From positions 248,001-312,000 of the forward strand of contig NZ_NHSH01000065.1 of the NCBI RefSeq assembly GCF_016653315.1: a stretch of DNA of 64,000 nucleotides, in the 5' to 3' direction. The notes under the pieces were generated by a model. That model saw only the letters and a program-made list of their open reading frames with translations, was not told where the DNA came from and searched no databases. The position numbers and the translations under genes are program-made. This stretch comes from Halochromatium roseum (GTDB lineage: Bacteria; Pseudomonadota; Gammaproteobacteria; Chromatiales; Chromatiaceae). The first letter of the stretch is position 1. Each line of letters begins with the position of its first letter. This document shows, piece after piece, positions 35,916-45,500 of this stretch.

Positions 35916-36116
35916 ATGCACAACGAGATCATCGGCGACATCCTGAGCTGCGTGGTCTACACCCAGCCGGGCTGCGGAGCCGAAGTCGCCGCGCTGATCG
36001 GCGCGCAACCGGGCGCCGAGGTCCTTGCCGGCGTTGCTGAGCGCAAGCAACACTCGCACTCAAAGCCAATCTTGAGGGCCATCAAGGTTAGCCGACGCCG
36101 GCAGCGGCAGAGTTGA
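35916..36116 (+). pseudogene. NapD-like fragment
   Basis: A 66-codon frame. Residues 8-42 (ILSCVVYTQPGCGAEVAALIG and PGAEVLAG) resemble the first half of NapD, the chaperone of periplasmic nitrate reductase; the second half is replaced by unrelated basic sequence ending SRRRQRQS. No napA is present. It may be a truncated remnant or, less likely, a short functional protein. Two FNR-like boxes precede it. Confidence 0.4.
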
Positions 36117-36176
36117 GATTGACCGCGACAACGAGCGGCGGCCGACCGACCGTCGCCGAATCCCAAAGGAGGCCCC

Positions 36177-36803
36177 ATGCTCAAGACCTGTTGCCGATCA
36201 TTCACAGCCAGATTGATCTGCCTGCGCTCCCTGCGCTTGCTGCTGTTGCCGGTATGCGTCATTTGCCTGATACCGGTCGCGCAAGCCGAGGGCGTGCGCT
36301 CGGCGGCCATGCTCTCCCACACCTGCGCTGGCTGCCACGGCACCGATGGTGCCAGCGCCGGCGAGGCGATGCCGACCATCGCCGGCATGGACAAGGGCTA
36401 CCTGGTCAAGGTCCTCGAAGACTACAAACAGGATCTGCGCCCCTCAACCATCATGGGCCGCATCATGCGCGGCTACAGCGATCAGGAGATCGCCGCCATC
36501 GCCAGCTTCTTCGCTGAGCGGCCCTGGGTCTCGACCGAGCGGCCGATCGACGGCGAACTCGCCTACCAGGGCGAGCTGATCCACCAGGAGCGCTGCGAGA
36601 GCTGCCATGCCGATGGGGGTCGCGGCCAGGACATCCGCTCGCCGCGGCTCGCCGGCCAATGGGGGCCGTACATCCAGTATGCGTTGGAGACCTGTCGTGC
36701 CCGTGGTGAGAGCTGCAAGAAGCGCCAGGGCGCCGAGCGCGTGATGGTGCTCGAGGACGCCGAGATCCAAGCCCTCGCCCACTACTACGAGAGCCAAAAA
36801 TGA
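36177..36803 (+). CDS. fccA: flavocytochrome c sulfide dehydrogenase, diheme cytochrome subunit
   Basis: A 208-residue diheme cytochrome of the c4/FccA type that takes electrons from the FccB flavin during sulfide oxidation in the periplasm. The signal peptide ends near residue 37 (VAQA-EG). Heme motifs are CAGCH (C50) and CESCH (C140), each at the start of a cytochrome c domain, with KGYLVKVLEDYKQDLRPSTIMGR and AGQWGPYIQYALETCRAR as in c4-type proteins. An AAGGAGG ribosome-binding site lies before the ATG, and its stop overlaps the fccB start (ATGA). Confidence 0.92.
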   Translation: MLKTCCRSFTARLICLRSLRLLLLPVCVICLIPVAQAEGVRSAAMLSHTCAGCHGTDGASAGEAMPTIAGMDKGYLVKVLEDYKQDLRPSTIMGRIMRGYSDQEIAAIASFFAERPWVSTERPIDGELAYQGELIHQERCESCHADGGRGQDIRSPRLAGQWGPYIQYALETCRARGESCKKRQGAERVMVLEDAEIQALAHYYESQK

Positions 36804-38107
36804 GCACACAGCCGATGAATCCCTCGCGTCGCCGGTTCCTGGGCTCGCTTGGCCGCGCGGCGGCGGGCAGTGCCGCCGTGGGTCTGCTCGGCGCCCCGGC
36901 CATCCTCCGTGCTGAAACCCCCAAGGCCCGCGTGGTCGTGGTCGGTGGTGGTTACGGCGGCGCCATCGCTGCCAAGTATCTGAAGATGGCCGATCCCGCG
37001 CTGCGCGTGACCCTGATCGAACGCAATCCGGTCTATGTCTCCTGCCCGCTGAGCAACGAGGTGCTCTCGGGCGAGCGCGAGATGGAGAGCCTGACCTTCG
37101 ATTACCGGGGCTTGAGCCGTCGCGGCATCGCGGTGATGGGCGATGAGATCGTCGAGATCGACCCTGAGAAGCGCCTCGTGCGCGGCAAGGGTGGCGCGGT
37201 CTACAACTACGACAAGCTGATCCTCTCGCCGGGTATCTCCTTCGACTTCAGCACCATCGACGGCATGAGCACCGAGCTGGCGGACTCAACATTTCCGCAC
37301 GCCTGGAAGGCTGGCCCGCAGACCCTGCTGCTGCGCCGGCAGTTGGAAGCCATGCCCGATGGTGGCGTCTGCGCCATCGTCGCGCCGCCGAATCCGTTCC
37401 GCTGCCCGCCTGGCCCCTATGAACGGGCGGCGCAGATCGCGCTCTATCTCAGCCATCACAAGCCGAAGTCCAAGGTGATGATCTATGACGCCAAGGACGC
37501 CTTCTCCAAACAGGGGCTGTTCCAAGCCGCTTGGAAGGAGCACTACGGGGACATGATCGAATGGATTCCGGCAGCGGCGGGCGGCAACATCGAGGCCATC
37601 GATCCCAACAGCATGACGCTGGTCGGCGCGGTCGAGGACTTCCAGGCCGATGTGATCAATCTGATCCCACCGCAACGCGCCGCCGAGCTGGCGGTGAACA
37701 ACGGCCTGGTCGACGCCAGCGGCTGGTGCCCGGTCAATCAACAGACCTTCGAGTCGACCCTGCATCCGGATATCTACATCATCGGTGATGCGGCCTTGGC
37801 CGGGGCGATGCCCAAGTCCGGCTATTCCGCCAACTCACAGGGCAAGGTCTGCGCCATGGCTGTGGCCGCCGCGATCAACGGCCAGCCGGCGCCGGTACCC
37901 TCTTATGTGAATACCTGCTACAGCATCCTGGCGCCCGATCATGGCATCTCGGTGGCCGGTGTCTATGAGCTGAAGGGCGGCGAGATCGTCTCGGTGCCCG
38001 GTGCCGGTGGTCTCTCCGCCGCCGATGCCGATGCGCACACGCGGGCGATTGAGGTGCAGTTCGCGATCGGTTGGTATCGCAATATTACGGCGGATATGTT
38101 TACCTGA
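36800..38107 (+). CDS. fccB: flavocytochrome c sulfide dehydrogenase, flavoprotein subunit
   Basis: A 435-residue FAD subunit of sulfide dehydrogenase, oxidising sulfide to sulfur in the periplasm. A Tat signal (SRRRFLGSLGRAAAG) is followed by VVVVGGGYGGAIAAKYLK for FAD, PVYVSCPLSNEVLSG, APPNPFRCPPGPYERA with the redox cysteine, GWCPVNQQTFES with its partner and IYIIGDAALAGAMPKSGYSANSQG. The C-terminal FCSD domain ends IEVQFAIGWYRNITADMF. It is complete. Together with fccA it is the clearest lithotrophy marker in the window. Confidence 0.95.
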   Translation: MSTQPMNPSRRRFLGSLGRAAAGSAAVGLLGAPAILRAETPKARVVVVGGGYGGAIAAKYLKMADPALRVTLIERNPVYVSCPLSNEVLSGEREMESLTFDYRGLSRRGIAVMGDEIVEIDPEKRLVRGKGGAVYNYDKLILSPGISFDFSTIDGMSTELADSTFPHAWKAGPQTLLLRRQLEAMPDGGVCAIVAPPNPFRCPPGPYERAAQIALYLSHHKPKSKVMIYDAKDAFSKQGLFQAAWKEHYGDMIEWIPAAAGGNIEAIDPNSMTLVGAVEDFQADVINLIPPQRAAELAVNNGLVDASGWCPVNQQTFESTLHPDIYIIGDAALAGAMPKSGYSANSQGKVCAMAVAAAINGQPAPVPSYVNTCYSILAPDHGISVAGVYELKGGEIVSVPGAGGLSAADADAHTRAIEVQFAIGWYRNITADMFT

Positions 38108-38243
38108 TGGACGAGCAGGTGCCTGCTGGCCAGGCACCTGACATGACCTAAGGCGAGCGGGCTTGCCACCTGCGCGCTGCGCTCAGAGCAGACGCCTGGT
38201 TCTCTTGTCTCGTTCCCCCGTATTCGCAGCCGACCTGGACTCG

Positions 38244-38345
38244 ATGCCAAACACGACCCCCTTGCTAGCGCTCGGCTTCCGCCCCTTCTTCCTCGTCGCT
38301 GGCGCGATCAGCTCCAGCGCTCCTCGGGTGCGCAGCAAAGGATAA
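38244..38345 (+). pseudogene. N-terminal remnant of nnrS
   Basis: From the ATG at 38244 the frame reads PLLALGFRPFFLVAG, the highly conserved N-terminus of NnrS, a heme- and copper-containing membrane protein of nitric-oxide tolerance. Similarity stops after about 25 codons and the frame closes at 38345. The C-terminal end of an nnrS lies at 39915-40025 in the same orientation. The flanking 38108-38452 holds nothing else recognised. Confidence 0.6.
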
Positions 38346-38452
38346 CTCCTTCGGGGGATATGATCACCCGGGACTAAACACATAAGCCGACACTCAGCAG
38401 TGATGATCACGCAGGGCTTTCTGCTCAAAACCATTGCGCATAGCGCATGACA

Positions 38453-39139
38453 TCAATACTGGCTCGCAACGGACCATGCTTGCGGTGATTGCACGCGCAG
38501 TGCGCAACGCACCTGACTGATCGCGATCAAACCCGAGGCCTGGTGCCAACCTGCCTCACAGACCTGCCGGTCGGCCTCTGTAAAAAGCCGTTGTAGCACC
38601 AGCCCAAGGTCACCCCGGCGCTCGTACTCAAGCCCCCGCGCACGATAGGCCGCTTCGGCTTTTGCAGCGCCTGCGACACCGATCTCGAACAGGTGCTGGG
38701 TCAAGCGTGATCGCACAACCTCAGGGCCCAGCCGATCGATCAGAGGCTGAATGACCGCCCGGCCGCTGTATGGCCTGTCCAATCGCTGGGGCTTGAGATC
38801 CTCCGGCAGCAGGCTGTCCAGCGGCTCGCCATTGGCCTGGCCCTGCAGCAGATCTTCATCGACCATCTGCGCCAGATCCGGGCGCGGATCAGCGCCGGTG
38901 CGCGCAGCGAGTTGCAGCAACGCGATCGATTCAGCCCGATGGCCACTCGGCGGTAGCCCACAGAGAGCGTGATCAAGGATGTCGTGGATGAACACCGCAG
39001 TAGGTATCTGATCGCCGGTGGCTGGTGTCGAGGCGATGATGTTCGGATCATCGATCGCCGAGGCGAGCTTCCAGCCGCGGGCGCCAAAACCGTTCGGCCA
39101 GTCGCATCGATAACACCAGTCAAGCTGCACCTCAATCAC
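38453..39139 (-). CDS. hypothetical protein co-transcribed with a MerR regulator
   Basis: A 228-residue protein I do not recognise. I start it at GTG 39139, overlapping the merR stop; the frame continues upstream only as antisense to merR. It contains a WCYRCDWPNGFGARGWKL segment and HDILDHALCGLPPSGHRAESIALLQLAARTGADP, which could be a metal-binding helical domain. Together with merR and the small gene at 39628 it forms an inserted cassette between the two nnrS ends. Confidence 0.55.
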   Translation of the reverse strand: MIEVQLDWCYRCDWPNGFGARGWKLASAIDDPNIIASTPATGDQIPTAVFIHDILDHALCGLPPSGHRAESIALLQLAARTGADPRPDLAQMVDEDLLQGQANGEPLDSLLPEDLKPQRLDRPYSGRAVIQPLIDRLGPEVVRSRLTQHLFEIGVAGAAKAEAAYRARGLEYERRGDLGLVLQRLFTEADRQVCEAGWHQASGLIAISQVRCALRVQSPQAWSVASQY

Positions 39140-39602
39140 GGACCGGGGCCTCCCAAACCAGCTGCAGGATCTGGCTGTCGCTGACGCCACGACTGACCTC
39201 ACATTGATCGCAGACTGCGCGCAGCGGACGCTGGGTGCAGCCCTGGCAGCGGCGCACCAGCGCTTGGGCTTGGGCCAGATCGCGCCGTTGTGTCTTAATG
39301 GCGGCCGCTTGCGCGGCGAGGCTTTGATCCATGGCGGCAAGACGGGCCAGGACATCACGGCTCGCCGCATCCCCGGTCTCGTTCTGCGAACGCACAGCGG
39401 CCAGCGCCGCCAGCTCTTGCAGCGAGAAGCCGAGACGGGCCAGCGCCAGCACGGCGGCAAAACGGGCCACATCCGCCTCATCGTACAGCCGGGTTCCACC
39501 CGGCGTGCGCTGCGGCTGCACTAGCCCCTGCGCTTCGTAGAAGCGCAGGGTGCGCACCGTGGTACCAAGCTGCTCGGCGATGGCGCCGATCTTCATGATC
39601 AT
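39132..39602 (-). CDS. MerR-family transcriptional regulator
   Basis: A 156-residue regulator: MerR HTH (MKIGAIAEQLGTTVRTLRFYEAQGLVQPQRTPGGTRLY split as usual into helix-turn-helix and wing), a long coiled coil, and a C-terminal cysteine group CQGC..RPLRAVCDQC, which may bind a metal ion. Starts at 39605 (GTG), 39602 or 39596 are all possible. A MerR-like spaced dyad lies at 39866-39893 in front of the divergent-looking small gene. Confidence 0.85.
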   Translation of the reverse strand: MIMKIGAIAEQLGTTVRTLRFYEAQGLVQPQRTPGGTRLYDEADVARFAAVLALARLGFSLQELAALAAVRSQNETGDAASRDVLARLAAMDQSLAAQAAAIKTQRRDLAQAQALVRRCQGCTQRPLRAVCDQCEVSRGVSDSQILQLVWEAPVRD

Positions 39603-39627
39603 CACACCCCGCTACAGCCAGCGCGAT

Positions 39628-39852
39628 TCACAGGTCAACGAAGCGTGCTGACAGGCCCCGCTTCTGCACCACGGCTAGGAGCTGCTGTGAGGTGGCTCGC
39701 GCGGGATCATACAAGGCAAACAACAGGTGTGGTTTGGTCGAGGGCTCCAAGCGCGTTTCGCCTGCCAGCTCAGCTTGAAGGTGATCCTTCAACGCAGCCC
39801 GCACATTGTTGTCTAAGGCTTGTTTAGTGTGCAGCAGAAGTTTCGTCGACAT
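39628..39852 (-). CDS. small conserved protein under a MerR-type promoter
   Basis: A 74-residue protein starting at ATG 39852 (GGAGGT ribosome-binding site seven bases ahead). The sequence STKLLLHTKQALDNNVRAALKDHLQAE and ATSQQLLAVVQKRGLSARFVDL suggests a beta-alpha-beta fold like heavy-metal-associated domains but without a CxxC motif. Function unknown; it is the first gene of the cassette and probably regulated by the MerR protein downstream. Confidence 0.55.
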   Translation of the reverse strand: MSTKLLLHTKQALDNNVRAALKDHLQAELAGETRLEPSTKPHLLFALYDPARATSQQLLAVVQKRGLSARFVDL

Positions 39853-39865
39853 GGTTGACCTCCGA

Positions 39866-39893
39866 TTGGCGTGGAGCACTAATCTAACGCCAA
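39866..39893 (-). promoter_or_regulatory. dyad operator, MerR-type candidate
   Basis: TTGGCGT and its complement ACGCCAA are separated by 14 bases directly upstream of the small gene's ribosome-binding site. Dyads of this kind between -35 and -10 boxes are MerR targets. Confidence 0.45.
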
Positions 39894-39914
39894 CGTCAGA
39901 TAAAAGGCAACCAT

Positions 39915-40025
39915 GGGAGCTGGATGCTGCTCTCGGGCCTATTCTGGAGCGGCGCCTTCGCTGCCTTCCTGGTCGTTATCGGGCCGATACTGCTGGCGCC
40001 GCGCATCGATGGTCAGTCGATCTGA
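39915..40025 (+). pseudogene. C-terminal remnant of nnrS
   Basis: The frame reads WMLLSGLFWSGAFAAFLVVI then GPILLAPRIDGQSI and stops at 40023-40025. This is the last transmembrane helix and the PRxDG tail of NnrS. Nothing N-terminal to it is preserved in the frame; the matching N-terminus is at 38244-38345. Confidence 0.6.
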
Positions 40026-40148
40026 AGCCTGGTCTCCAGTCGGCGCGATGCCTTAATAAGGTCGCCGCCCCTGCTTCCAGGTACCCGCCGGAATCATCGA
40101 TCAGTCACTGTTGGCCTGGCTCGCGCTGTCGCAAGAGCCCGCTGCCGA

Positions 40149-40430
40149 TCAACGGTTTCTCGCAAGCCGATCGATCTCAGTGTTGTCGTGCTTACCGACT
40201 GCCACGACAAGGACGAGCAGCTCAGTCTCCTGAACCTCGTAGACCAGCCGGTAGCCAATCGCCCGCAGCTTGAGCTTGTAGCGGTTCGAGCGCCCCGAGA
40301 GCTGGGCCGCAGGCACCTGTGGATTTTCCAGTCGCTCGGTGAGCTTCTTCTTGAACTGACTGCGGACGGTTGCATCCAATCGGCGCCATTCCTTCAACGC
40401 CAGCGGATGAAAGGCCAGTTCATAGCTCAT
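40149..40430 (-). CDS. RelE/StbE-type toxin
   Basis: A 93-residue RelE-fold toxin: MSYELAFHPLALKEWRRLD, FKKKLTERLENPQV, SNRYKLKLRAIGYRLVYEV and LVLVVAVGKHDNTEID are all family segments. I start it at 40430 rather than at the longer frame start 51 bases upstream, because this overlaps the antitoxin 3' end by 11 bases as is usual. It would cleave mRNA at the ribosome. Confidence 0.88.
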   Translation of the reverse strand: MSYELAFHPLALKEWRRLDATVRSQFKKKLTERLENPQVPAAQLSGRSNRYKLKLRAIGYRLVYEVQETELLVLVVAVGKHDNTEIDRLARNR

Positions 40431-40674
40431 CCAGCGCAACCTTGACCGCGGCCTGCCCATCGGCCAGGCGGGCATCGGCAAGCGCGTTCAGCTCCAAGTC
40501 TTCGAGGCGATTCATCAAGGCTTCGTAGGCTTGCGCTGGGACACAGTAGAACGCGGGTTCGTTGCGATTGAGGATGGCGACCGGAAAGCCTTCGCCAGCG
40601 GCCACAGTGCCCATTGGATTTCGCTTCAGCTCGGTGACGCTCGCGGTCATCTCGGCCAGGATTGGATGTGCCAT
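40420..40674 (-). CDS. Phd/YefM (StbD)-type antitoxin
   Basis: An 84-residue antitoxin with the Phd/YefM N-terminal DNA-binding fold (ILAEMTASVTELKRNPMGTVAAGEGFPVAILNRNEPAFYCVPAQAYE) and a C-terminal toxin-binding helix. It precedes and overlaps relE. A fragment of a similar gene is present at 26812-26847. The 294 bases between it and the efflux gene at 40969 contain nothing recognisable. Confidence 0.88.
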   Translation of the reverse strand: MAHPILAEMTASVTELKRNPMGTVAAGEGFPVAILNRNEPAFYCVPAQAYEALMNRLEDLELNALADARLADGQAAVKVALDEL

Positions 40675-40968
40675 TATGCGCTCCAGCTATCCAAAACAGA
40701 CTCGGAAAAGGGCTTAGGATAGCACCGCTAAGCGGTCTTCGATGCCCTTTCCTCGCAGAGACGATCCATCCGAAGCGGTTCGATACTGCCCGATGCGACT
40801 TGCCCCGCCATCAATGACTGGCCGAGCGAACGGCCCCCGACCAAACGCTGCTTGACTCCGATCAAGGAGCGGACAGGCGGCTGCAGGCTCAATGAACGCT
40901 TTAGGGATCACGACGCCGCTCCTTCCCTGTCACCTGATCTTCGATGAACAAGTCCTCAGCGAGTCACC

Positions 40969-42531
40969 ATGAAGCCCATCCTGACCTCACTCAGCCGTGG
41001 ACTGCTGATCCTACTCGGGCTGGGCGGCGGCATCGCCCTGGCCGCGTTCTTGATCAGCCATGCCCGGGCACCGCAACACAGCGACAGCCAGGCACCGGCG
41101 CCGACGCTGACCGTCATCGAGCTGCAACCTGTCGCCCTGCGAATCGAGGCGCGCGGCCTCGGCACCGCGCGCGCGGCCGAACGCTGGCAAGCGGTGGCCA
41201 ATGTCGCCGGGCGCGTGGTCGAGCGCCATCCGGATTTGGAAAGCGGCAACCTGCTGCCGGCCGGCACCCTGTTGCTCGTGCTCGACCCGAGCCGCTATCA
41301 GTTGGCCATCGCCGAGGCCGAGGCCGAACGCGAACGTCTGAGCGCCGAGCAGGCCCAGCTCGAGGTCGAGGCCGAGAGCACGCGCCGCCTGCTTGCCCTC
41401 GAGCAGGAACGCCTGGACCTGACCGAACAGGAACTCGCGCGTATCGAACAGCTCGCCAAGAACGGCTCGGCCTCGCGCTCGCAGCTCGACGAGCAGCGTC
41501 GCGCCAGCGCCGCCCAACGCCGCGCCGTGGCGACCTTGGAGAACGAACTCTCGCTCATCCCCTCCCGTCGTCAGCAACTGGCCGCGCAACAGGCGCGCGC
41601 CGTCGTGCTGCTGGCGCAGGCCGAGCAGGACCTCGCCGACACCCGTTTCGAGGCGCCCTATGCGCTGCGCCTGTCCGAGGTCGAGGTTGAGTTGCATCAG
41701 TACATCGCGCCGGGCCAACAGCTGTTCAGCGCCGACAGCCTTGCGGCGGCCGAGGTCGAGGCGCAGATCCCGCTTGGCATGCTGCGCCGACTGCTCGGCA
41801 GTGTCGCGACGGTCGCTGCCACGCCTAATGGACCGAACGCATCGAACGCGCCGATTCCCGAGACGCGGCGTCTTGATGAGCGCATGGACTTCAGCGCCGT
41901 CAACGCCGAGGTGCGCCTGGTCGGCGACGAACAGGTGCGCTGGCCCGCTGAACTGACCCGGGTCGCCAGCGGCCTCGACCCGGTGACCCGCAGCGCGCGG
42001 GTGGTGGTTCGGGTCGCGCATCCCTATCGCGATGCCAGCCCGCCCGATCGCCCGCCGTTGCAGCCCGGCATGCTGACCCAGGTCACCCTGTCCGCGGCCA
42101 GTCCTGAGCCGCGATTGGTGGTGCCGACGGCGGCCTTGCACCCCGCAGCGGCAGCCGTGCATCCCGCCGTGGGCGTCGACGGTGCAGTCAACAACGCAGT
42201 CGATGGGGAAGCCGGCAGGCAGGCAGAAGCCGATAGCAAGCAGACCCTATCAGGCTCAGACTCTGGCGCTGGCTCTAGAGCTGGCGCCGGTCATCGAACG
42301 CGCCTGGTCTATCGACTCGACGCCGAGGATCGACTTCGCCACACCCCGGTCGAGATCGCCTTCGAGCAGGGCGGCCTTGCCGTGATCGCCGCTGGCCTCG
42401 CGCCCGGCGATCGCGTCATCGTCGATGACCCCTTGCCGGCGATCGATGGCATGCTGATCAACCCTCGCCCTGCTCCTCCAACTCACCCCCCGCAACCAGC
42501 ACAAACGCCCTCGGCGGGAGCCATCCCATGA
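40969..42531 (+). CDS. RND efflux periplasmic adaptor (HlyD/MFP family)
   Basis: A 520-residue adaptor with an N-terminal membrane anchor (LLILLGLGGGIALAAFLI), lipoyl-like halves (AVANVAGRVVERHPDLESGNLL) flanking a long coiled-coil hairpin (AEAERERLSAEQAQLEVEAESTRRLL onwards), and a beta-barrel domain. A 50-residue Ala/Gly/Ser-rich insertion (about residues 395-445) interrupts the membrane-proximal domain. It overlaps the RND pump by four bases (ATGA). No outer-membrane TolC-type gene is next to it. Confidence 0.88.
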   Translation: MKPILTSLSRGLLILLGLGGGIALAAFLISHARAPQHSDSQAPAPTLTVIELQPVALRIEARGLGTARAAERWQAVANVAGRVVERHPDLESGNLLPAGTLLLVLDPSRYQLAIAEAEAERERLSAEQAQLEVEAESTRRLLALEQERLDLTEQELARIEQLAKNGSASRSQLDEQRRASAAQRRAVATLENELSLIPSRRQQLAAQQARAVVLLAQAEQDLADTRFEAPYALRLSEVEVELHQYIAPGQQLFSADSLAAAEVEAQIPLGMLRRLLGSVATVAATPNGPNASNAPIPETRRLDERMDFSAVNAEVRLVGDEQVRWPAELTRVASGLDPVTRSARVVVRVAHPYRDASPPDRPPLQPGMLTQVTLSAASPEPRLVVPTAALHPAAAAVHPAVGVDGAVNNAVDGEAGRQAEADSKQTLSGSDSGAGSRAGAGHRTRLVYRLDAEDRLRHTPVEIAFEQGGLAVIAAGLAPGDRVIVDDPLPAIDGMLINPRPAPPTHPPQPAQTPSAGAIP

Positions 42532-45500
42532 TCCGCTGGTTCGCGGCCCACCCGACCGCGGCCAACCTGCTGCTGCTCCTGTTGCTGGCCGCGGGTCTGT
42601 TCGCCGCGCCGACCCTGCAGCGCGAGACCTTCCCCGACTACCGCCCGACCGAAGTCAGCATCGAGGTCGAATACCGCGGTGCCAGCGCCGCCGATGTCGA
42701 GGAGGCGATCTGCCGACGGCTGCGCGATGCGCTCAAGGCAGTCGACGATCTCGATGAGCTGAGCTGCATCGCTCAGGACAACCTCGCCAACGCCACCGCG
42801 ACCATGGAACCCGGCGGCGACGCGCTGCGCTTTCGCAGCGACATCGAGACCGCCGTGCGCGCCATCCGCCATCTGCCGGCTCGCGCCGAGACGCCGATCG
42901 TGCGCTCGCTGCATCAGAGCGATCTGGTCGCGGCGGTTGCGATCAGCGGCGCGTTGCCGCTGGCGCAGCTCGAGGAGATCGCGCGCCGTCTCGAAGATCG
43001 TATCCTGCGCCTGCCCGGTGTCGCCGAGGTGCAGATCCAAGGCCTGTCGCAACGCCAGTGGCTGGTGGAGGTACCGCGCGACGTGCTCGCCCAGCACGGA
43101 CTCTCGGCGCGTGCACTGGCGCAACTGATCGCCCGCCAGAACATCGACCTGCCGCTCGGCGTCCTGGAGGGCGACGACCGCGAGCTGTTGCTACGCTTTA
43201 CCGATCAACGTCGCTCGCTGCGTGCGCTGGCCGATCTGGTGGTGGTGTCCGATGCTGAGGGCGGCGAGCTGACCCTGGGCCAGCTCGCCAAGCTGTCGCA
43301 GGTCGGCGAGCGCACCGAGGAGCAGATCCACTTCAACGGCGAGCGCGCCTTGGTGCTCGAGGTCAGCAAGGGCCTGCGCGACGATGCACTGCGGGTGTTC
43401 GCGGCGCTCGAGGCCCTGGTCGCCGAGGAGCAGGCGCGGCTCAGCACCGGCATGCAGCTGACCCTGACCCAGGACATGACCAGCATCGTGCGCGATCGGT
43501 TGCGGATGCTGGTCAATAACGGCCTGATGGGGCTGCTGTTGGTGGTCTTGGTGATGAGCCTGTTCTTCCGCCCGCGCCTGGCGCTCTGGGCGGTGCTCGG
43601 ACTGCCGGCGGCCTTCGCCGGAGCCTTTGTGGTCATGGCCCTGACCGCGCTGTCGCTAAACATGATCACCCTGGTGGCGCTGCTGATGGCGATCGGTATC
43701 GTGATGGATGACGCCATCGTCATCACCGACAACATTGCCGCGCGGGCGAGCGCTCGACTCGGTGCTCGAGCAAGTCACGGCGCTCGAGATGCGGTCAGCC
43801 ATCCGTCCGATGGCGGGGTTGGTCAAGGGACCAGCAACGACAATAAGGACGCGTGCAACGCGGAGGCGTGCAACGCGGAGGCAAACGGCAGTGCCGCTGC
43901 TCAACCGAGCTCCGCGACCAACGCTTCTTCAGAGAGCTCGGCTGCCAGCAGGATTGCACCCTCTCCACTCGACACCGTCGTCACCGGCACCCGCGAAGTG
44001 CTGCCCGGCGTGCTGTCCTCCTTCCTGACCACGGTCTCGGTGTTCCTGCCGCTGTCGTTCCTCGCCGGCGAGCTGGGCGCGGTGCTCCAGGTGCTGCCGA
44101 TCGTGCTGATCGCTGCGCTGGCGGCGAGCCTGATCGAGGCCTTCCTGATCCTGCCGCATCATCTCAAGGGCAGCGTCAACAGCCTGCGGGAGGCGCCCGA
44201 GTCGCGGCTGCGGCAGGCCTTCGAGCGCGGCTTCGCGGCCTTGCGCGAGCGCGTCGGTCGCGTCGCCGATGCGGCGATCCGCGCCCGCCATGCGGTGCTC
44301 GGCCTGGTGCTGCTGGTGCTGATCGGCTCGGTCGGCTTCGTCGCCGGTGGCCACATCGGCAGCGAGGCGATGCCTTCGATCGACGGTGATGTGCTGGAGG
44401 CGCGCATCCTGATGCCGCAGGGCACGCCGCTGGCGCGCACCGAGGCGGTCGCGGCACAGGTCGAGGCGGCGATGCGCCAACTCGATGCGGAGCTGACACC
44501 GCAGCAGCCCGACGGCGCCGCGCTGGTCGAGGCGATCCAGACCCGCTTCAATCACAACCCGAGCGCGCAGGAGGCCGGCCCCCATGTCGCGACGGTGATC
44601 GTCGATCTGCTCGCCGCCGAACGTCGCACGCTGAGCCTGGATCGGCTGACCGAGGCCTGGCGCGCGGCCATTGGCCCGATCGCCGGCCTCCACAGTCTGC
44701 TGATCCAGGAGCCTGGCTTCGGCCCGGCCGGTATCCCGGTCGAGATCCGCCTGCAGGGCGAGGATCTGGACGCGCTCAAGGCCGCCGCGCTCGAGGCCAG
44801 TGCGCAGCTGGCCGGCTATCAGGCGGTGTTCAACGTCATCGACGATCTGCGCCCCGGCAAGCCGCAGCGCCGCTATCGGCTCGCCGAGGGTGCCCATGGG
44901 CTGGGGCTGACCGCCGAGGAGGTCGCCGCGCAACTGCGCGCGGCCTGGCTCGGCGAGATCGCCGACAGCCAGCGCATCGGCGCCTGGGACATCGAGATCC
45001 TGGTGCGCCAGGCCGAGGACGACCGCGATGGGCTCGATGATCTGGCCGATCAGACCATCCAGCTCGCCGACGGCCAGCGCGCGCCGCTCAGCGCGGTGGC
45101 CAGGGTCAGCGAGCAGCGCGACTGGGCGCGGATCACCCGCATCGATGGCCGTCGTACGGTGACGGTCGCTGCCGATGTCGATGCCCGGCTGGCCAGCGGT
45201 CAGGCCATCGTCAGCGATCTGCGCGGGCGTTGGTTGGATGACTTCCAGGCGCGTCATCCTGGGGTTGAGGTGCAGTTCGAGGGCCAGGTCGCCAACGCCG
45301 CCGAGACCGGTGGTTCGATTCGCCGTGGGCTACTGATCGGCCTGCTCGGGATCTTCGTCATCCTCTCGTTCCAGTTCCGTGGCTACGTCGAGCCGCTGAT
45401 CGTGATGCTGGCGATCCCGCTCGCCTTCATCGGCGCCATCTGGGGCCATGTGCTGATGGGCTATTACCTGTCGATGCCGTCGCTGATCGGCGCCGCCTCG

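Noticed and set aside
38453-39499. Extended version (348 codons) of the gene downstream of merR
   Set aside because: The first 120 codons are antisense-phase shadow of merR; the GTG at 39139 overlapping the merR stop is the better start.
43929-45257. Minus-strand open frame of 442 codons opposite the RND pump
   Set aside because: Shadow of a well-supported RND gene; low-complexity Gln/Arg/Asp sequence.
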